64,000 nucleotides of DNA from the NCBI GenBank assembly GCA_964035575.1, contig OZ037875.1, forward strand, positions 124,001 through 188,000. Reading direction: 5' to 3'. Position 1 is the stretch's first letter. Each line of letters starts with the position of its first letter. The notes beneath the pieces were generated by a model that did not search any database, was not told the origin of the DNA, and saw only the letters and a program-made list of their open reading frames with translations. Origin of the DNA: Rhynchopus sp. YZ270_cl-10 (Eukaryota; Euglenozoa; Diplonemea; Diplonemida; Diplonemidae). Shown here piece by piece: positions 41,420 through 54,800 of the stretch. Both the position numbers and the translations under genes were made by a program.

Positions 41420-41613
41420 AATGGATGCACAACTGAAGGCATTTGCCTGTACAAGAGAAGACCTGGATAATGTGTTGCCACGAACCTGCGGGTGGTGAGC
41501 AGCGCATAGTGTCGCATGTGCAATAGGTGCACAGCGTCGTGTAGAAATATTGAAAAACCAAAAAAAATGGGTGTTTCTCTTTCGAAGTGTGGGGATGCGA
41601 AAACGCTGGTCCC

Positions 41614-43332
41614 TTAGCTTTTCACGCTTTTTTTTTTCCTATTTCTTCTTCTCTTTTTTTTCTTCGATAAATGGTTGGCGTGTGGTTGCCTCGGTTGTGC
41701 TGCTGCCACAGTTGTGGAATCTCGACGTTCTTGTTTGGGAACCTCGCTTGCGTTAGCTGCTTTATTTTGCAGCTTCCGTAGATTTTTGTTTCTATTTTTC
41801 GCAGGCACCCCAGCGAGCTGCTTGGACAAGATGAGCAGTACCTGGGCAGCGTAGAGACGAACGTTCTTGCAAAAGGTTTCCCCCAGCGAGGTGCAGTGCG
41901 AGGCGTTCATGAGAAGGCGGTGCATGGCGACAATGTCGCGTTGGGTGATGTGCTGCAGGTAGCTGCTCGAGGTGTCGACGAGCAGCATACCACCACCACT
42001 CTCGGAGAGGCGCGAGGTTTGAGCCAGGTACGACGCCTGCATCGACAGCTTCTCCTCCCCTTTAAAGAGGCGCACCACCGTATCATGCAGACTCTGCAAG
42101 CGATGTCCCTCCTTCGCCTCCTTACGCTCGCCCTGCACCTCAAGGTTGTGCAGCGACGCAAAGACGGCGACGAACACTGCAGCGACCGGGACACGGTACC
42201 CTTTTCCCTCCGTAGGCCCCCCCTCGTCCTGAGAGAGGCGGGTAAGCAGAAGGTCAACCCACCCAGCTGCCTGCACGACCGACATCAGACGCATCCTGCC
42301 CGCCCCGCCTGCGACAATCTGCTCCAGCGCATTAGGCAAGATGTCGCTCATCAGCGTGCTGTGCAGGATTGGGTGTGCGGCCTGCGTGATGACTGGGTCG
42401 CGCTTATTGTCGAGCGCATCGCGTTCGAAGAGGAAGAATGTAGCCAGCACGTCGCGTGCAGCCCTGCTGGCAAGGCTTGTCAGCGTTGAGGGGTTCAGCA
42501 GTTCGAGGAAGGCTGCCTCGCTGGGGCCCATCCGCACATTCCCCAGGCGCGGATGCTCGTCTAAGATGCGCTGCACGGAGATGAGGCTGAAGACCTGCTG
42601 ATGTATGTGCATTTCTGATGGGGTAGCTTCCTGCAGACGCGCCACCAGCGCCGTCCGCACAGACGCTGCGACGCGGAAGAACTCACGTGTTTTCCAAAAG
42701 AATGTGTAGCGTTGGAACAGCAGCCACAGGTGTCTTGACATCGCCTCTTCACGCAGTGCGTCGTTGTCGCCACGCAGCGCGTGGTCCACCCTGGTGAAGA
42801 TACGCTCTGCGGTGCCTGCAGGGATCCCGCCACCACCACGGTGCAGCACCTCGCACAGTACACATGCTGTGAGGAGGGGGAGCCCTGCGAGGTGGTGCAG
42901 AATGGCTGTGTCGGCGTCATCCTCCTGCGCAAACGAGGTGCACAAACCTATGTACAGCGTGCGCCACATCTCATCCGCAATCACAGTGTCATGATTGGAA
43001 CGCACCGTGCGGACGATTCTGTGCAGCGAGTTCAGACTGTCGGCAGACAACACATTCATATGTCCTGCCGCGGCCCCAACCACGCAGTGTGCAGCCGATA
43101 GAAAGCGCTGTCCCGTCACCTCACGTCTGTTCCTCGACAACTCTTCGACCACCTCTACTGACGCAAGCACGGCATCCTTATCGGCCCTCCCCGTCGCAAA
43201 GAGACGGCCACGCAGCACAGCGTCGACACGCTCCCGCTCGAACACATTCTCCACAAAGTGGCCCTCATTCCATGTCATCGTGGCATACCGCCGTGCAGTG
43301 CAACATCGCAGACTGAGACAGAGACGGTGCAT
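41614..43332 (-). CDS. helical protein, probably mitochondrial, function unknown
   Basis: 572 residues from the ATG at 43332. The frame extends up to 43413, but that part is a pyrimidine tract ending TTTCAACAG and is probably leader. The start MHRLCLSLRCCTARRYATM is basic, amphipathic and free of acidic residues, as in mitochondrial targeting peptides. The body is almost wholly alpha-helical with repeated Leu/Ala-rich segments, as in armadillo- or FAST-like organellar RNA proteins, though no repeat family can be named. The tail is extremely basic (SKKKKRRRNRKKKSVKS), suggesting RNA binding. It sits between the polyketide synthase and the RNF213 homologue on the same strand. A small overlapping frame starts 7 bases before the chosen ATG. 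Confidence 0.7.
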   Translation of the reverse strand: MHRLCLSLRCCTARRYATMTWNEGHFVENVFERERVDAVLRGRLFATGRADKDAVLASVEVVEELSRNRREVTGQRFLSAAHCVVGAAAGHMNVLSADSLNSLHRIVRTVRSNHDTVIADEMWRTLYIGLCTSFAQEDDADTAILHHLAGLPLLTACVLCEVLHRGGGGIPAGTAERIFTRVDHALRGDNDALREEAMSRHLWLLFQRYTFFWKTREFFRVAASVRTALVARLQEATPSEMHIHQQVFSLISVQRILDEHPRLGNVRMGPSEAAFLELLNPSTLTSLASRAARDVLATFFLFERDALDNKRDPVITQAAHPILHSTLMSDILPNALEQIVAGGAGRMRLMSVVQAAGWVDLLLTRLSQDEGGPTEGKGYRVPVAAVFVAVFASLHNLEVQGERKEAKEGHRLQSLHDTVVRLFKGEEKLSMQASYLAQTSRLSESGGGMLLVDTSSSYLQHITQRDIVAMHRLLMNASHCTSLGETFCKNVRLYAAQVLLILSKQLAGVPAKNRNKNLRKLQNKAANASEVPKQERRDSTTVAAAQPRQPHANHLSKKKKRRRNRKKKSVKS

Positions 43333-44943
43333 CCCACATGGATAGGAAGGGGGAGGGGCTGTTGAAAGGATGGGTGGTGGTGAGCAGGAAAGAAGACTAA
43401 GACAAAGATTCATTTGTGCTTACGAAGGATATCCCATGACCCACGCGAACCTATGAGTACTCGCGACGTGCCACGTAGCATTCATATCAGGAGTGGGAGG
43501 TGTGGGTAGGCAAGAAAGCAAGAAAGCAACACACCTGACACGGCTCATTCCATCCTCCTGCCTGCATAAGCAACGTAAGGTGGTACAAACGCCTCGCATC
43601 AATCATTAATACAGCAAAGAAAGACAGCGCATCAATCGCAGAGAGGGAAGAGGTCTTCTGGTGATCCAGAGAGGAAAAAATAGTACTTTTTTTTGTAGTC
43701 GACAATCGCCTAATTTTCCCATGGCGGGGAGAAGTCGGGTCTGTACTCAACGTTGGCCGAAGCCCTGTCACTCAGACAGTCTTTTACTATATTCTTTTGT
43801 TATCGTTGGCGCTTACAGGGCGTGGGTGTGTATAATGTTGCATTTATTCCGAGCAACACCCTAGATACGTTGGGTGGTTTCGCAGTGTAGTCACCAGGTG
43901 GGCGGTGTTACACGCGGATCACATTCTTTTTAACATTACCGTCTGATTTTTTTTGTGGTTCGGCAATTAGTAGGGTTTTTTTTTTTTAAGCGCTGTCCAT
44001 CTCAGGCTCTCCGCTAGGATTTCCGATTTTGAAAATATTCTGTTGATGGTCCACGTTGGTGGGGTACATGCTTGCACCGCAGGCGCACGGTACGCAACTT
44101 TTTTTTTTACCAACGCCCGATTTTGACTTTTTTGGGACGTTTGAGCACTCACCTCTCCATATCTTCTTCTCCTGAGCTTTTTAGACAGGTAGAACGGGTC
44201 TGAACCACTCAGCAGAACTTTTTTTTTTTTTCTTTTTTTCCCCATTTTCAAAAAGTTCTGTTGACAATCAACAGAACTTTAGTACCTAGCGGAGTGCCTG
44301 GTCCATCTCCACTGTCCATCTCCACCCGTACACTTTCGGTACGTTTTGTCTTTGTGGGACAAATGTGGAAAAATATTTGGAGCGGCACGGGGAAAAGAAA
44401 AGAAAAGAAAGAAGAAAAGAGCGTTGAATCAAGATGCAAATCTCCTTCTTGGACAGAAGGGTTTTTTTTTTTACATTAAATTCATTGAACGTTGATGGGG
44501 TGGACTGAAATCCACCCTTTATTTTGAAACAGCAGAAAAGTAAAAGAAATACCCCCCGACGGGGTTTGCGGAAGAAAATAAAGCTTGACAGGGTTGCGGT
44601 ACTTCTTGCACAACGCTATGAAGCACACCCCCTTAAGACTTTGTACAGGACCCCCACCCACCCACCCACCCACCCACCCATCCCCCCAAACTCCCCAAAT
44701 CAAAGTTGGCCTGCCGAAAGACACCACATAAAGTTAACACACCAAAACTACCACCACCAATGTGCTTCCCTGTGGACATCTGTGCAGCCGATAGGTGACC
44801 CCCCGTTAGGCCGAGGCCTGACAGGGAGGAGGTAGGCATCGAAAACAATAAAAAGAGTAGTGGACGAAACGTGCTAAAACGCATTTCAGTCGAAAAAAAT
44901 GAAAGCAATACACAAGCTTGAAGCTTTTAACAGGGGATGGGGG

Positions 44944-45019
44944 AAGAAAAGGTTATAAGATGAACCTAAGTCTTTCGCGCTTAGTCACCTAAAAAAAAAG
45001 GTACATTAAAATAGGACTT
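44944..45019 (+). repeat. SINE-like hairpin repeat, copy e
   Basis: GGTTATAAGATGAACCTAAG, loop, CGCTTAGTCACCT, then GGTACATTAAAATAGGACTT, which it shares with copy f. Confidence 0.6.
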
Positions 45020-45044
45020 CGTCGGGTTAAAGAAATGAAGTGAA

Positions 45045-45074
45045 ATACAAAGCCCTCTGTGTGGCAGTGTACCT
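45045..45074. repeat. short hairpin repeat, second copy
   Basis: ATACAAAGCCCTC, loop, GGCAGTGTACC. Compare 30897-30927. Confidence 0.5.
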
Positions 45075-45525
45075 ATAAAAAGGGAAACAGATATTGTAAA
45101 AAATACTCGCAGTAAAGGAGATGTGATGACACTCGCGGTATGTCGACAAAAAGAGAACACAGGGTGGGGGGAAAAGTCAGGAGAATGTATTTTTCATCAA
45201 ATGCAATCAATAAATTGATGGTATATGGTGAGGGATCAACAAAAATGTTCCAGGAAAATGGTAAAAAAAAAAAAGGGGGGCAGTTAATGCAAACACCTTG
45301 TAACGATCACGAAGAAAGAGCAGGGAGAGACACACAACACCTTTTGGGGCCGGCATTGTATTTCCTCCAGACGATAAAATATCATAAAAGGGGACAGAAA
45401 AGCGGGATAGGATGGTCCTATACCTGGATCATATCGTCTGCAAAAAGGTTGAAGATCGGTGATACATCTTCAAGCTAACGTCGTGGGTATCATGCACAGG
45501 GTTTGCCGCTTCACAGTTTTTTTTC

Positions 45526-45605
45526 AATAAAAAGATAAACGTTTACAAGACAGAATCTAAGCTGCTTAGTCATCAAAAAAAGGTACATTAAAATAGGACT
45601 TCCGT
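45526..45605 (+). repeat. SINE-like hairpin repeat, copy f
   Basis: CAATAAAAAGATAAACGTTT, then ACAAGACAGAATCTAAGC and GCTTAGTCATC, followed by the GGTACATTAAAATAGGACTT block of copy e. Confidence 0.6.
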
Positions 45606-45892
45606 CCCCGACCCTCATCCTCCCTGCAATTAGTCGTCCATCTCAATGTTGCAAGACAAGGCAAGGGTGTATTGCAAAGCATGGACAACATGCGGGGTCA
45701 GGATGGGACCCTCCTTTCAAATACCCCCCACCCAACCCGCCATATTCCCCAGTGTATTGAGTTGAGTTGCTTTGTTTTTTTTGTGTTTTTTTGTGTTTTT
45801 TTTTTGTTTTTTTGTGTGCATTGTTATAGCTTTAGATTGCGGGTTTTTTCATTTTTTGAAAGCTTGGTTGTGCGCTGCACTATATTTTTTTT

Positions 45893-48800
45893 TCATGATT
45901 TCTGTGCAATCTTCGTCAGCAGGTCGAACGTCTGCTTCGCATGGAGGAGCTGAAGGCTCTCTGGGAAAAACTCTTCAAACCAGTCGCTGTTTCCTACGTC
46001 CATATCTTGATAACCGATGTAGTCCTTGAGGGACTCTGAGCCTGGGAAGTTCGAGCCCTCGCTGAGCGGGCCTACAAGCAGGTCACGCAGTGCACTGACG
46101 AGGTGTGCGTGCTTCATGGACCCTGCCGCACGGCGCAGCTCCATCTGAAGGTCCTCCTCCAGCGGCTTGCAGTACGCGGCCTTGACGCGGGCTGTGGCGC
46201 CTCCTTCGAGAAGGCCCTCGACAAAGAGGAACAGGGCCTTGAGGTGCGACACCTTGCCGTCGTCGTAGACTGCAGGTGTGAGCAGGTGTGAGAGCGTCTC
46301 GCCGTCCCACTCACGCATCCCCATGAAGTCCTCGCAGAACACAGCCAGGCGAGTATCGTGTGCGACAGTCGCGCCGACGGCGGCAAAGAAGTTGACAATC
46401 TCCTCAACCACGCGCAGCATCCGTGTCAGCTCCTGCTTCGTCGTCAGCTCTGCCCCAAGCGCAGCCTCAATCGCAGGCGGCAGCACCGAGGCCTGGTCCA
46501 TGTTCGACAGCGTCGCAAGGAAGCCCCGCTGACGCACCTCGCCCTTGTACTGGTGGTGTGCCATCTGCAGCTGCACAGGAACCTTGCCACGGAGCACGCT
46601 CTGTGCAAGGCTGCGTTCAATCGCGTGAACGTCGTACCCAAGCATGCCGTCGGTCTCCACCTTGTATCTGTAGAGCAGCGGAAGGAAGTCACGCTCACGG
46701 TCGTACGTCACCAGGGCACGCCGCACCACCTCCGGCGGGGTCAGCACCCCGATGTTGAGTGGGAACTGTGGCTCGGATGCATCTTCTTGCAGAGAGCGGA
46801 GGTGCTGGATCGTTGTGTTGTGCACGCGTGAGAGCAGCCCTGCGATTTGTATGGTGCAGACACCAGGTGCGTCGATGTCTCCTGGCACCATCGACGGGAG
46901 GCAGAAGGTGAGCGGTGCGTCCGGTGTGAGGAGCGTGCGCTGTGCGGCCATGCCGTTGGAGAGGTCGACCTCGTCCTGCTCGTTGAGGAAAGGGTTGCGC
47001 TGGCATTCGTAGAGGTTCGGCAGCAGTGGCATGGCCTCGTTGAACACCTTGCAGTAGCCTGCGAGGGCCTTCTCTGCACGGCTGCGCTTTGCCGCATCGG
47101 CAATCTCGCTGACAACCTGGCTGGTGGGCATTTGTGAGACCTCGTCACGCGAGAGGTGGCGCCCCTCAAGACACTCAAACAGCACTGCCTGCAGCTCCAG
47201 GATGTCCGCCAGGTGCTTCACAATGTTGAGCCGCGTCTCGTTCCCGCACACCGCGTGCAGCAGGGGGTGCCGCACGGCGTTGCTGGAGGAGCTTGCGAAG
47301 TACGCCTTGAAGTGCTGCATCGACACCACGGGACGTGGCTGCCAGATGTGCTCTACCACCGGTGCGCCCGACCCCGCAAGCATCGCTGCAAAGTACGCCT
47401 CGGGCACCGCCTTCTTCAGCGTCGACAGACTCGACGTCATGGCCGTCTTCGTCTGCATCTCCGCAATGGTCCCACGCACGTTGTTGAAGCAGCTGCCGAT
47501 GACGCTCTCCGCTGCCTCCTCGAAGGCAGTTACCTCCTCAGACGAGTTCATCTTGCCCGACCCCTGCAGCAGTGGTGTAAGACGACGGAAGATGTCGCAG
47601 AGCAGCAGCAGCAGGTCTGAGTCCTTCAGATGGTAGACGCGGGTGAGGGTGTTGATGATCGTTGCAGTGTGGTCGTGGATGTGTGCGGACGTCAGCTTTG
47701 CGTCAAGCTGGTGCAGTGTGGGCGACGCCTCCAGCAGGTTCATGTGGAACGCAATGTAGAGCAGCAGACGCAGAACCAGGGAGGTGCGCTGGTTGAGCTG
47801 GTGGCTCGCACGGTGCACAGCGAACGGAGCGTTGTAGAAGAACCCACCAGACTTGCCTGAGTCGCCGCCCGAAGCTTTGAGAACATCTGCCGAGCTTCCC
47901 ACCAAGGTGTTCCCTTTAAGGGATGTGTGGTTGCGTCCACCCACCTCTGCACCACACCCAGGGTGCGCGCACTTTGATACTTCCATCGCCCCGCCGCACT
48001 CACCAATGGAGTAGAGATGGCCCTTCGGGCATTTGTACCACGTCACGTACTCATTCATGCCCTGCATCACGTATCTCATGTCGTCCCCACCAAGCGGCAG
48101 CGAAGGGATGCACACACTCTTCAAACGCGTTGGCGCCATTGCAGCGGTGTACAGAAAGCTCTTTGGCATGCTGGGAAGCATGAGCGACACCTGGAAGGAG
48201 AGAGAATGGATGATCTGCTTCCGGTTCAGCGAAAACGACGGAGGGTAACGGTAGCTGAAACGCCGTCCCGAGACATTTCCGGCCTCTTTCGCCTGCGGGC
48301 CCCATCCGAAGACCGTGAGGAACGCACGCGGCATCTTGTAGTGTGCAAAGGTCGCAGAGTCGAGCCACTCCTGCAGAATCTCCTTCCCAGAGAAGTTGTT
48401 CGCACGCTCAGCAAGCGCACGCACAGAGAAGAGCGTGCACAGCTTCGTCACAGTCGACACACCCATGTCGACGATCATGTCGGATGCACACTTCTTCGCA
48501 GGGGCCCCGCCCTTCAGTGCGCCCGTCACCATGTCAACCAGCTGCTTGTACACAGCCAGCGAGTCTGCCAGGACCGGCGCCAGGTCCGGTAAAAGCTCCT
48601 CATGTCGGCAGGACTCGAGGAGCGGTCGGTCGAAGGAGACATAGCTGTTGAGACCGCGCCCAGCCTGGAGGAAGTCAAGCAGCTGCTGGGGGCCGCCCTC
48701 GTTTGCCATGATCTTGCTGATGTGGTGTCCCGCCTGCGGGTACGTCTTGAGGAGGCTGCGGACACGGACGCTCATCTTGGGTGCGTGGGAGGGGAACTCT

Positions 48801-51800
48801 GCCTTGTTGTCGGCGTGGCGGTGCTCCTCGATGATGCGCTGTGTCTCGTGCGCGACCCACGTCATGATCTTCTTCACCTTCACGACAGCCACAAGGTAGT
48901 CGTAGCGGTACTTCACCTCGGGTGTTTGGGTCACCAAGGCAACATCTGCGTCGCTGATGTCCGCGTAGGTGTCGGTGACGTATTCCGGTGTCGTGTCCTC
49001 CAGGTAGCCCGAGATCATGTTTGTGAGGCGCTGTGTGTACGTTTCGCCCATCTTGACCTCGGCCTCGGCAAGTTTGCACAACGCCTCTGTGCCCATCACC
49101 TCGACAAGGCAGTGCAGGATGCCACGTCGCACCGTCTCACTGCACGGAGCGGTACCCGGCCACAGCTTGGGGCGCAAGCCACAGGACACCCTCAAAAGGT
49201 CGCACAATTCTGCCCGGTTGAGCGCTGCAACTGGAAGCGGCACGCCGTCTGTGTGTGTAACGAAGCCACGCACAAAGGCAACTAAGAACATGTCCTTGTC
49301 CTCCTGCGGCGCGTCATGTGTGGCAAACAGGTCTGTCAACTGCTGCACACGGAAGGGTGCCTGTACAGCCATCAGCGGCATGAAGAACGTCGCCATCTTG
49401 ACCTTCGTCTTGGAAAACTCTCTGAAGAACGCAGCCACGAGACCCAAGCTGCTCAGTGCCGTCATGCAGGGTGCGTCGACCTCCGCCACAAGCGACTTCG
49501 TGTCCAGCACCACACCGGGCAGCGTTCTGTACACAAAGGCGGCCCACGTGGCTGTGTTGTCCCCAGCACCACGCAGACGTGCCACGCACGCCTCCAGGCA
49601 TATGTCTACTGCAGCCTGCCCGATGCTCTGTGGCGATGTGGCGCGTGCAATGGCAGCAAGCATGTCATCCTGTGCTGCCTCATCGACAGCGGACATCAGG
49701 GACATCAGGAAGAACAGGCGCTCCTCGTTTGCCCAGTACGAAACGTGGATGGAGAGTGGCGACCGCAGCACCTCTGGGTCCGTGCGTGTGAGGACGTGCT
49801 GGTAGAGAGCAATCGTGCGCGTGACGGAGAGCCCCGGGAAGTGGCTTGCCTTGCTGTGCACGAAGTCGTGCAGGTACGCCTCGTGGCTCTGTGCGAACTG
49901 TGCGTCCCACAGACGCACCATGTCCACACCCACAAGCGTCTCGCACGCCTTCGCAAGACGCTCGTAGTCAATGTGCCCCTGCTGCGCCTCTGCCTGCATC
50001 ACTGCCTTCGCTGTGTCGTTCACCTTCAACAACCTGTTGCTGAAGGGGAACTTGCACACCAACGGATGCAAAATCCCTGTGTTCAGCGACTCCTCAAAGC
50101 GCGTGACTCCGTCAATCACGAAATCGCTTGCGAGGTCGTCTTGCTTGTGGAAGTGTTCCTGCATCTTGAGCCAGAGCTCCTGCGACTCTGGGGTGTAGCT
50201 GAGCAGGTTGCCGTTTGTGTCGAGCTTTGAGAGGATATGTGCGGCGACCTTGATGGTCACTGCCTCCAAGACGTACCGCAGGGACACACGCAGGGAACCT
50301 GCTGCCAGGTTGCCTAGCGCAAGCTCGACGTGGAGCTGGAGGCCCGACGCGGTCACGCCACAGCGTTCACGGAGGACCTGGAGGAAGAGCTTCTTCACGA
50401 CGTTCGCAAACTTCTCGTCTGAGAGGAGGAAGGTGACGTGGTTCATACGCTCCTGGAAGGTGCTTTTCAGCCCTGCTGGCTGGTGGATGAGGGACAATGT
50501 TGTCTGCAGCTTCTGCATCACCAGCGCCATGATATCGATCACACCAGTCTCCACCAGCTCGCTGAGCGACCCACGCAGGAGCTCCTCCGTCTCACGATCA
50601 CGCACTGCAACATCATCCAAGAAAAAGGTCTCCCATCCGGTATAGAAGTTGACGTGGAACACCCGAGCACAGTTCTTTGCACCTGGCGGTAGGTGAATCA
50701 TGAACACAACGAGGGCGTTCCCTGGCGCGTCCACGAAGGCACGCTGCACGACACGCTTCGCATGCTCAATGGTATTCTGCGAGGACGACATCGGGTCGCA
50801 CTGCACCAGCAGCACCTTTCTGGTGTCGCCGCTTCCCGCTGCATCGATGAAGTCTGCGGCCACCCCCTTCAAGGTGTCCTCACTGCCGATCTCTGCCAGA
50901 CGCACCACTGACCACTCCCTGCCGTTCGACGGCGTCTCCGAGAGCAGCCTGATCGTCGCCTGCTCCACAGGACTATGCGTCGTGACACTAACCAACCTCT
51001 GCGTGTTGCCATCACCCTCCAGATGCTGCAACAGCCATTCAATCCCTGCGTGGTCTTCTTCGTAGCTGGGCAACGCCAGGCACAACGCTGGAGAGTGTAT
51101 CATCGCAACCGGCGTCGCAGTGTGCGCAAGCTTTGCGTGAAGCTGATCCTCCGAGAGCCCCGGGCAGGAGAACACAAGAGAAGGGATGGTCTGGTCGTTG
51201 AATCCGCTGAAGACGTGCGTCAGATCGGGGAAGGCGCTTTCTTGCAGAATGATCTCCACCCAAGCTTCAATGAGCTTGCAAAGCTCTAGCTGCTCCGCGT
51301 TGAGACAGTCACGGAAGTTGAGCGACTGCTTTTCAAATCGGTTGAGAAGTGGCAGGTCCAGGTTCTCATCCGCATGCTTTTGCTCGGCGACGACAACAAT
51401 GCGGAAGCCCTCTTCAACAGGGCACAACTGCGAACGGCTTCCAATAGCAAGACGAAGCATCTTCTTCTCCTTCCCAGAGGCCAGCTGCGTGCCGGTCACG
51501 TACCTCTGGTTCAGCACGTCGTACAGTGATTCGTAGATGCTGTCGTGGTTGTGCAGGACCACGACCTTCCCCTTTGCCATAGCTGCCTTCACCTTGTTGA
51601 CCTGCTGGATGAGATGCAGTTCATGTGAGTCGTCTTTGAAGGTGCTGCCAACCAGGATCTCGGTGTTGTCCGGGTTGAGGAGGCCAGAGTCGAAGATGAG
51701 TGGGAGGGCAGCGCCGTTCTCTGTCAGCAGCATGAGATGGCGTGACTCAGGGTCGCTCAGGTTGCTTGCAATGAGACGCAGGGGAGGGAGACGGTGGGTA

Positions 51801-54800
51801 CGCAGGGCATCAAAGTCGTTGTAACACTCCTTCCCGACCACGTTGCAGACAGTGTCGACAACCTCCTCATTTCCTCCAAAATTCCTGAGCAGCACATACG
51901 ACAGCATCGCCCGCGATACGCCGGCATTAGACTTCTCCCTCCGGGAGGTCACCTCCGCGACTGCAGACGTCACATCAATTGGCGAAATGTTTTTACTGTC
52001 CTCGGCGTACAACTGAACCTGCGTGCCGGTCAGCTTGCGGAAGGGCAGGATCTTCTCTGCCTTGAAGAGTTCTTCCAGCTCTGCGCGGGTCATGGCGGGG
52101 AGGCCTTCAACGAAGGATACGACGTGGTTCTCTTCTGCGAGGATGCGTTTGATGGGTTCAGAGGACTTTGGTGTTTCTGTTGGTTCGGTGGGGTCGTCCT
52201 GTGTAGGTGTGGCTGGCTTTGCTTCTTCGTAGACGAAGGTCGCAATGTCGCCGATGGTGAGGATCTGCGCCGCAGTCTCGTCGGTGATAAGTTTGGAGAG
52301 CTGTGCGCGTAGGTCAGTGTCGACAACGAGACACTGCATGCCTTCGCAGACGCATTCGGCAGGAATGAGGTAGAGCAGCTCGCGCTTGAGCAGCTTCAGT
52401 GCCTGGTAGAAGTCTCGCATGCCGATGAAGTCGCGTCCCGTCTGTGTTGTGTACACAATGTGGTAAGCGCTGCTCAGGCTGGACAGCATGTTGCTGCTGT
52501 GCAGCTGCGAGCTTGTCCCCACAAGATGCTGTCCCGTCATGTAGATGTCGTCCTTCGCAGGCTCAGGGCGTTGCAAGCAAATCGCGCGGTTCATCTTGGC
52601 AGCATCAAGCGTCCAGTTGCTGAGCCCAACGATGCTGATCGGGGGGTCCACAAGAATGCCGTGCAGCACCTTCAACGGCATGTCCGGGCTGTGCTCTGCC
52701 AGACCCACCTCATCCAGCAGAAGCACCACCATAGTCTTCGTTGCCTTCTTTTGATAGTTGCACGCAATGTCAAATTGGTGCTTGATGCCGGCAGCGGTGG
52801 ACAGCGGCGAGCATTGGTAGGGGAAGATGTACAGGGCAGGGAACTTTGCCCAGAAGGGCGACGAGCTCTGGTCACCCTTCAGGTTCGACGCAAGGACCTG
52901 CAGGGTCAGCGTCTTGGACGACCCGGGCTTGCCGACGACAAAGACAGGAATGCGGTTGAAGATGCTGATCATGGTGACGTAGAGGTTCTCCTTGAGCGCC
53001 TGGTTCAGCGAGATGCCTTCGTCCACTACGAGCTTCCCGCAGATCGCGTTCATCGTCTGGCGGACAAGCTTCTCCATGTAGCCCTTCTCGACCAACCACC
53101 CGACACCCACATCCTCCGCTCGGGTGCGTGTGTTCGCAGTACGGAGGGTCTCCATCAAAGCGGCGCGCTGTGCGCTGTCCGGCAAACGGAAGTAGAAGAC
53201 GTGCGCAATGCCAAGAACAACAGGTGCCGCCCACTTGTTGCGTCCTGCAGTGGACTTCGTGCCGTACTTCGCAAACCACTTGGCAAGGCGGAGGGTGCGC
53301 TTCAGGTCACGCAGGCTGACCACCGAAGGGTCGCCCTCCACCTCACGGATGAACTGCTGTGCCTTGACGAGGAGCTTTGTGATGAAGGAGTGCATCGTAG
53401 CGTCGTCGATGTGCGCCGCCACCATCGCCTGGATGTAGCTCTCCTCCACGCTGTCCGCGAGACTCCCAAAGTCGAAGATGAACTCCTGGATACGGTGCGG
53501 GATCGGGTGCACACGGTACACGAGGTCGCGGAGCTCGTCCACGAAGAGGTCATCTCTGTTGGGTGCGGCGTACGCAAGCCCTGCGCTGAGTGCTGACCCG
53601 GCACGCTTGCGGTAAGGGTTGCACGCAGCAAGCACGTGTATGCCTTGCTTGATTGGCTTGCCGAAGATCGTGTGGTCCACAATGATCTCTGAGATGAGCC
53701 CCATATGCGTGCAGGTGTTGACCTCGTCCAGGAAGACGTACACCTCGCGCACCTCAGGGCTGGCCAGCTCCTCACGCGCCTTGATGAAGGTGCGCAGAAT
53801 GTCCTTCTCCGTCGTGCCTCCGTGCACGTCAAGGATCAGGAGCTTTGCGTCCAGCCAGGCACACATGTACCGCAGCATGTGGGTCTTCCCGCACCCACAT
53901 TCGCCCATCAAAATGACCGGCACACCACAACGCACCCGAATGAAGACGGCAAGGATCTTGAGCAGCACGTCGCGTGTCATGCAGTAGGTGCCACCCAGCA
54001 GCTTGGCGGCGGCACGCTCATCGCGGGTGACGTTCGTCAAGATCGACAGCACTTCGTGCGACTTCAGGTCCGTCGCGCCAACCGAGACATTGGACCGCTC
54101 CAAGAACTGCAGCAGCTGTGGATGCATCCGTTTCTTGAGTGCGACGTGGTTGAGTGCAAGCACCTCGAGGCCACCCGTCGCCGCAGACACGAGGAGCGCC
54201 TCGTGGTTGGCTTCGTTCCATGTCTTCAAATCGCCCAGCGGCCCTTCCTTCGGCTGGATGATGCCCTCCTCGGTCTGCGTGCGGTTGTAGAGCTGTGTGT
54301 TCGCACGCTCCATCTGTGCGTTGGTCATCACCTCAATCTCGATCGTATCGTTCTCGCTTACCCACGGCTCCAAAAGCCCAGCATTGACAGGCCCCTGCGA
54401 GGACGGCACGACGGTACTGTGGATCACATCGGACATGACCCAACGGTCTTGCTTGAAGTGGATGAACGTGGGGTCGAAGAAGCTGCCCATCCTGAAGACG
54501 GGCTGTCCGTAGCTGCGGAAGTGCGCCCTTCTGTAGAAGTGGGTGTGCACGCCTGAGACAGACTTATCGCTGTAGAAGCAGCGTTGTGTGGTGCGCAGCC
54601 ACATGAGGTCGTCGCTTTCGCCACGCTTCTGACGGGTTGCGAAGTCGGTGGAGGTTCTGCAAATGAAGTCGAAGGCCTCGGCACGCAGACGGCATTGGTC
54701 CTCTGTTGTGCCCGCGACACCGCTGAGGAGGTTCTTCTCAAGCTGCGAGATGTCGCAGAACGCGCTGTGCAGCAGCCAGTACGCAATGTCGACAAACGAC

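Larger units (their letters stand above)
43420..45892. other. intergenic, repeat-bearing, no gene supported
   Basis: Contains (CCCA)n at 44651-44681, two SINE-like copies, the second copy of the short hairpin repeat, and at 44834-44850 the sequence GGCATCGAAAAC, also found at the LINE 3' end (12820). Long T runs lie near 45770-45850, just downstream of the RNF213-homologue stop. Confidence 0.5.

Noticed and set aside
43333-43413. N-terminal extension of the helical protein from the ATG at 43413
   Set aside because: It is coded by a pyrimidine tract ending in CAACAG, which looks like a leader acceptor, and a mitochondrial-type start follows at 43332.
45140-45478. 112-codon plus-strand frame
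   Set aside because: It has no domain, starts in repeat-rich spacer and runs against the gene direction. Chance is the simpler explanation.
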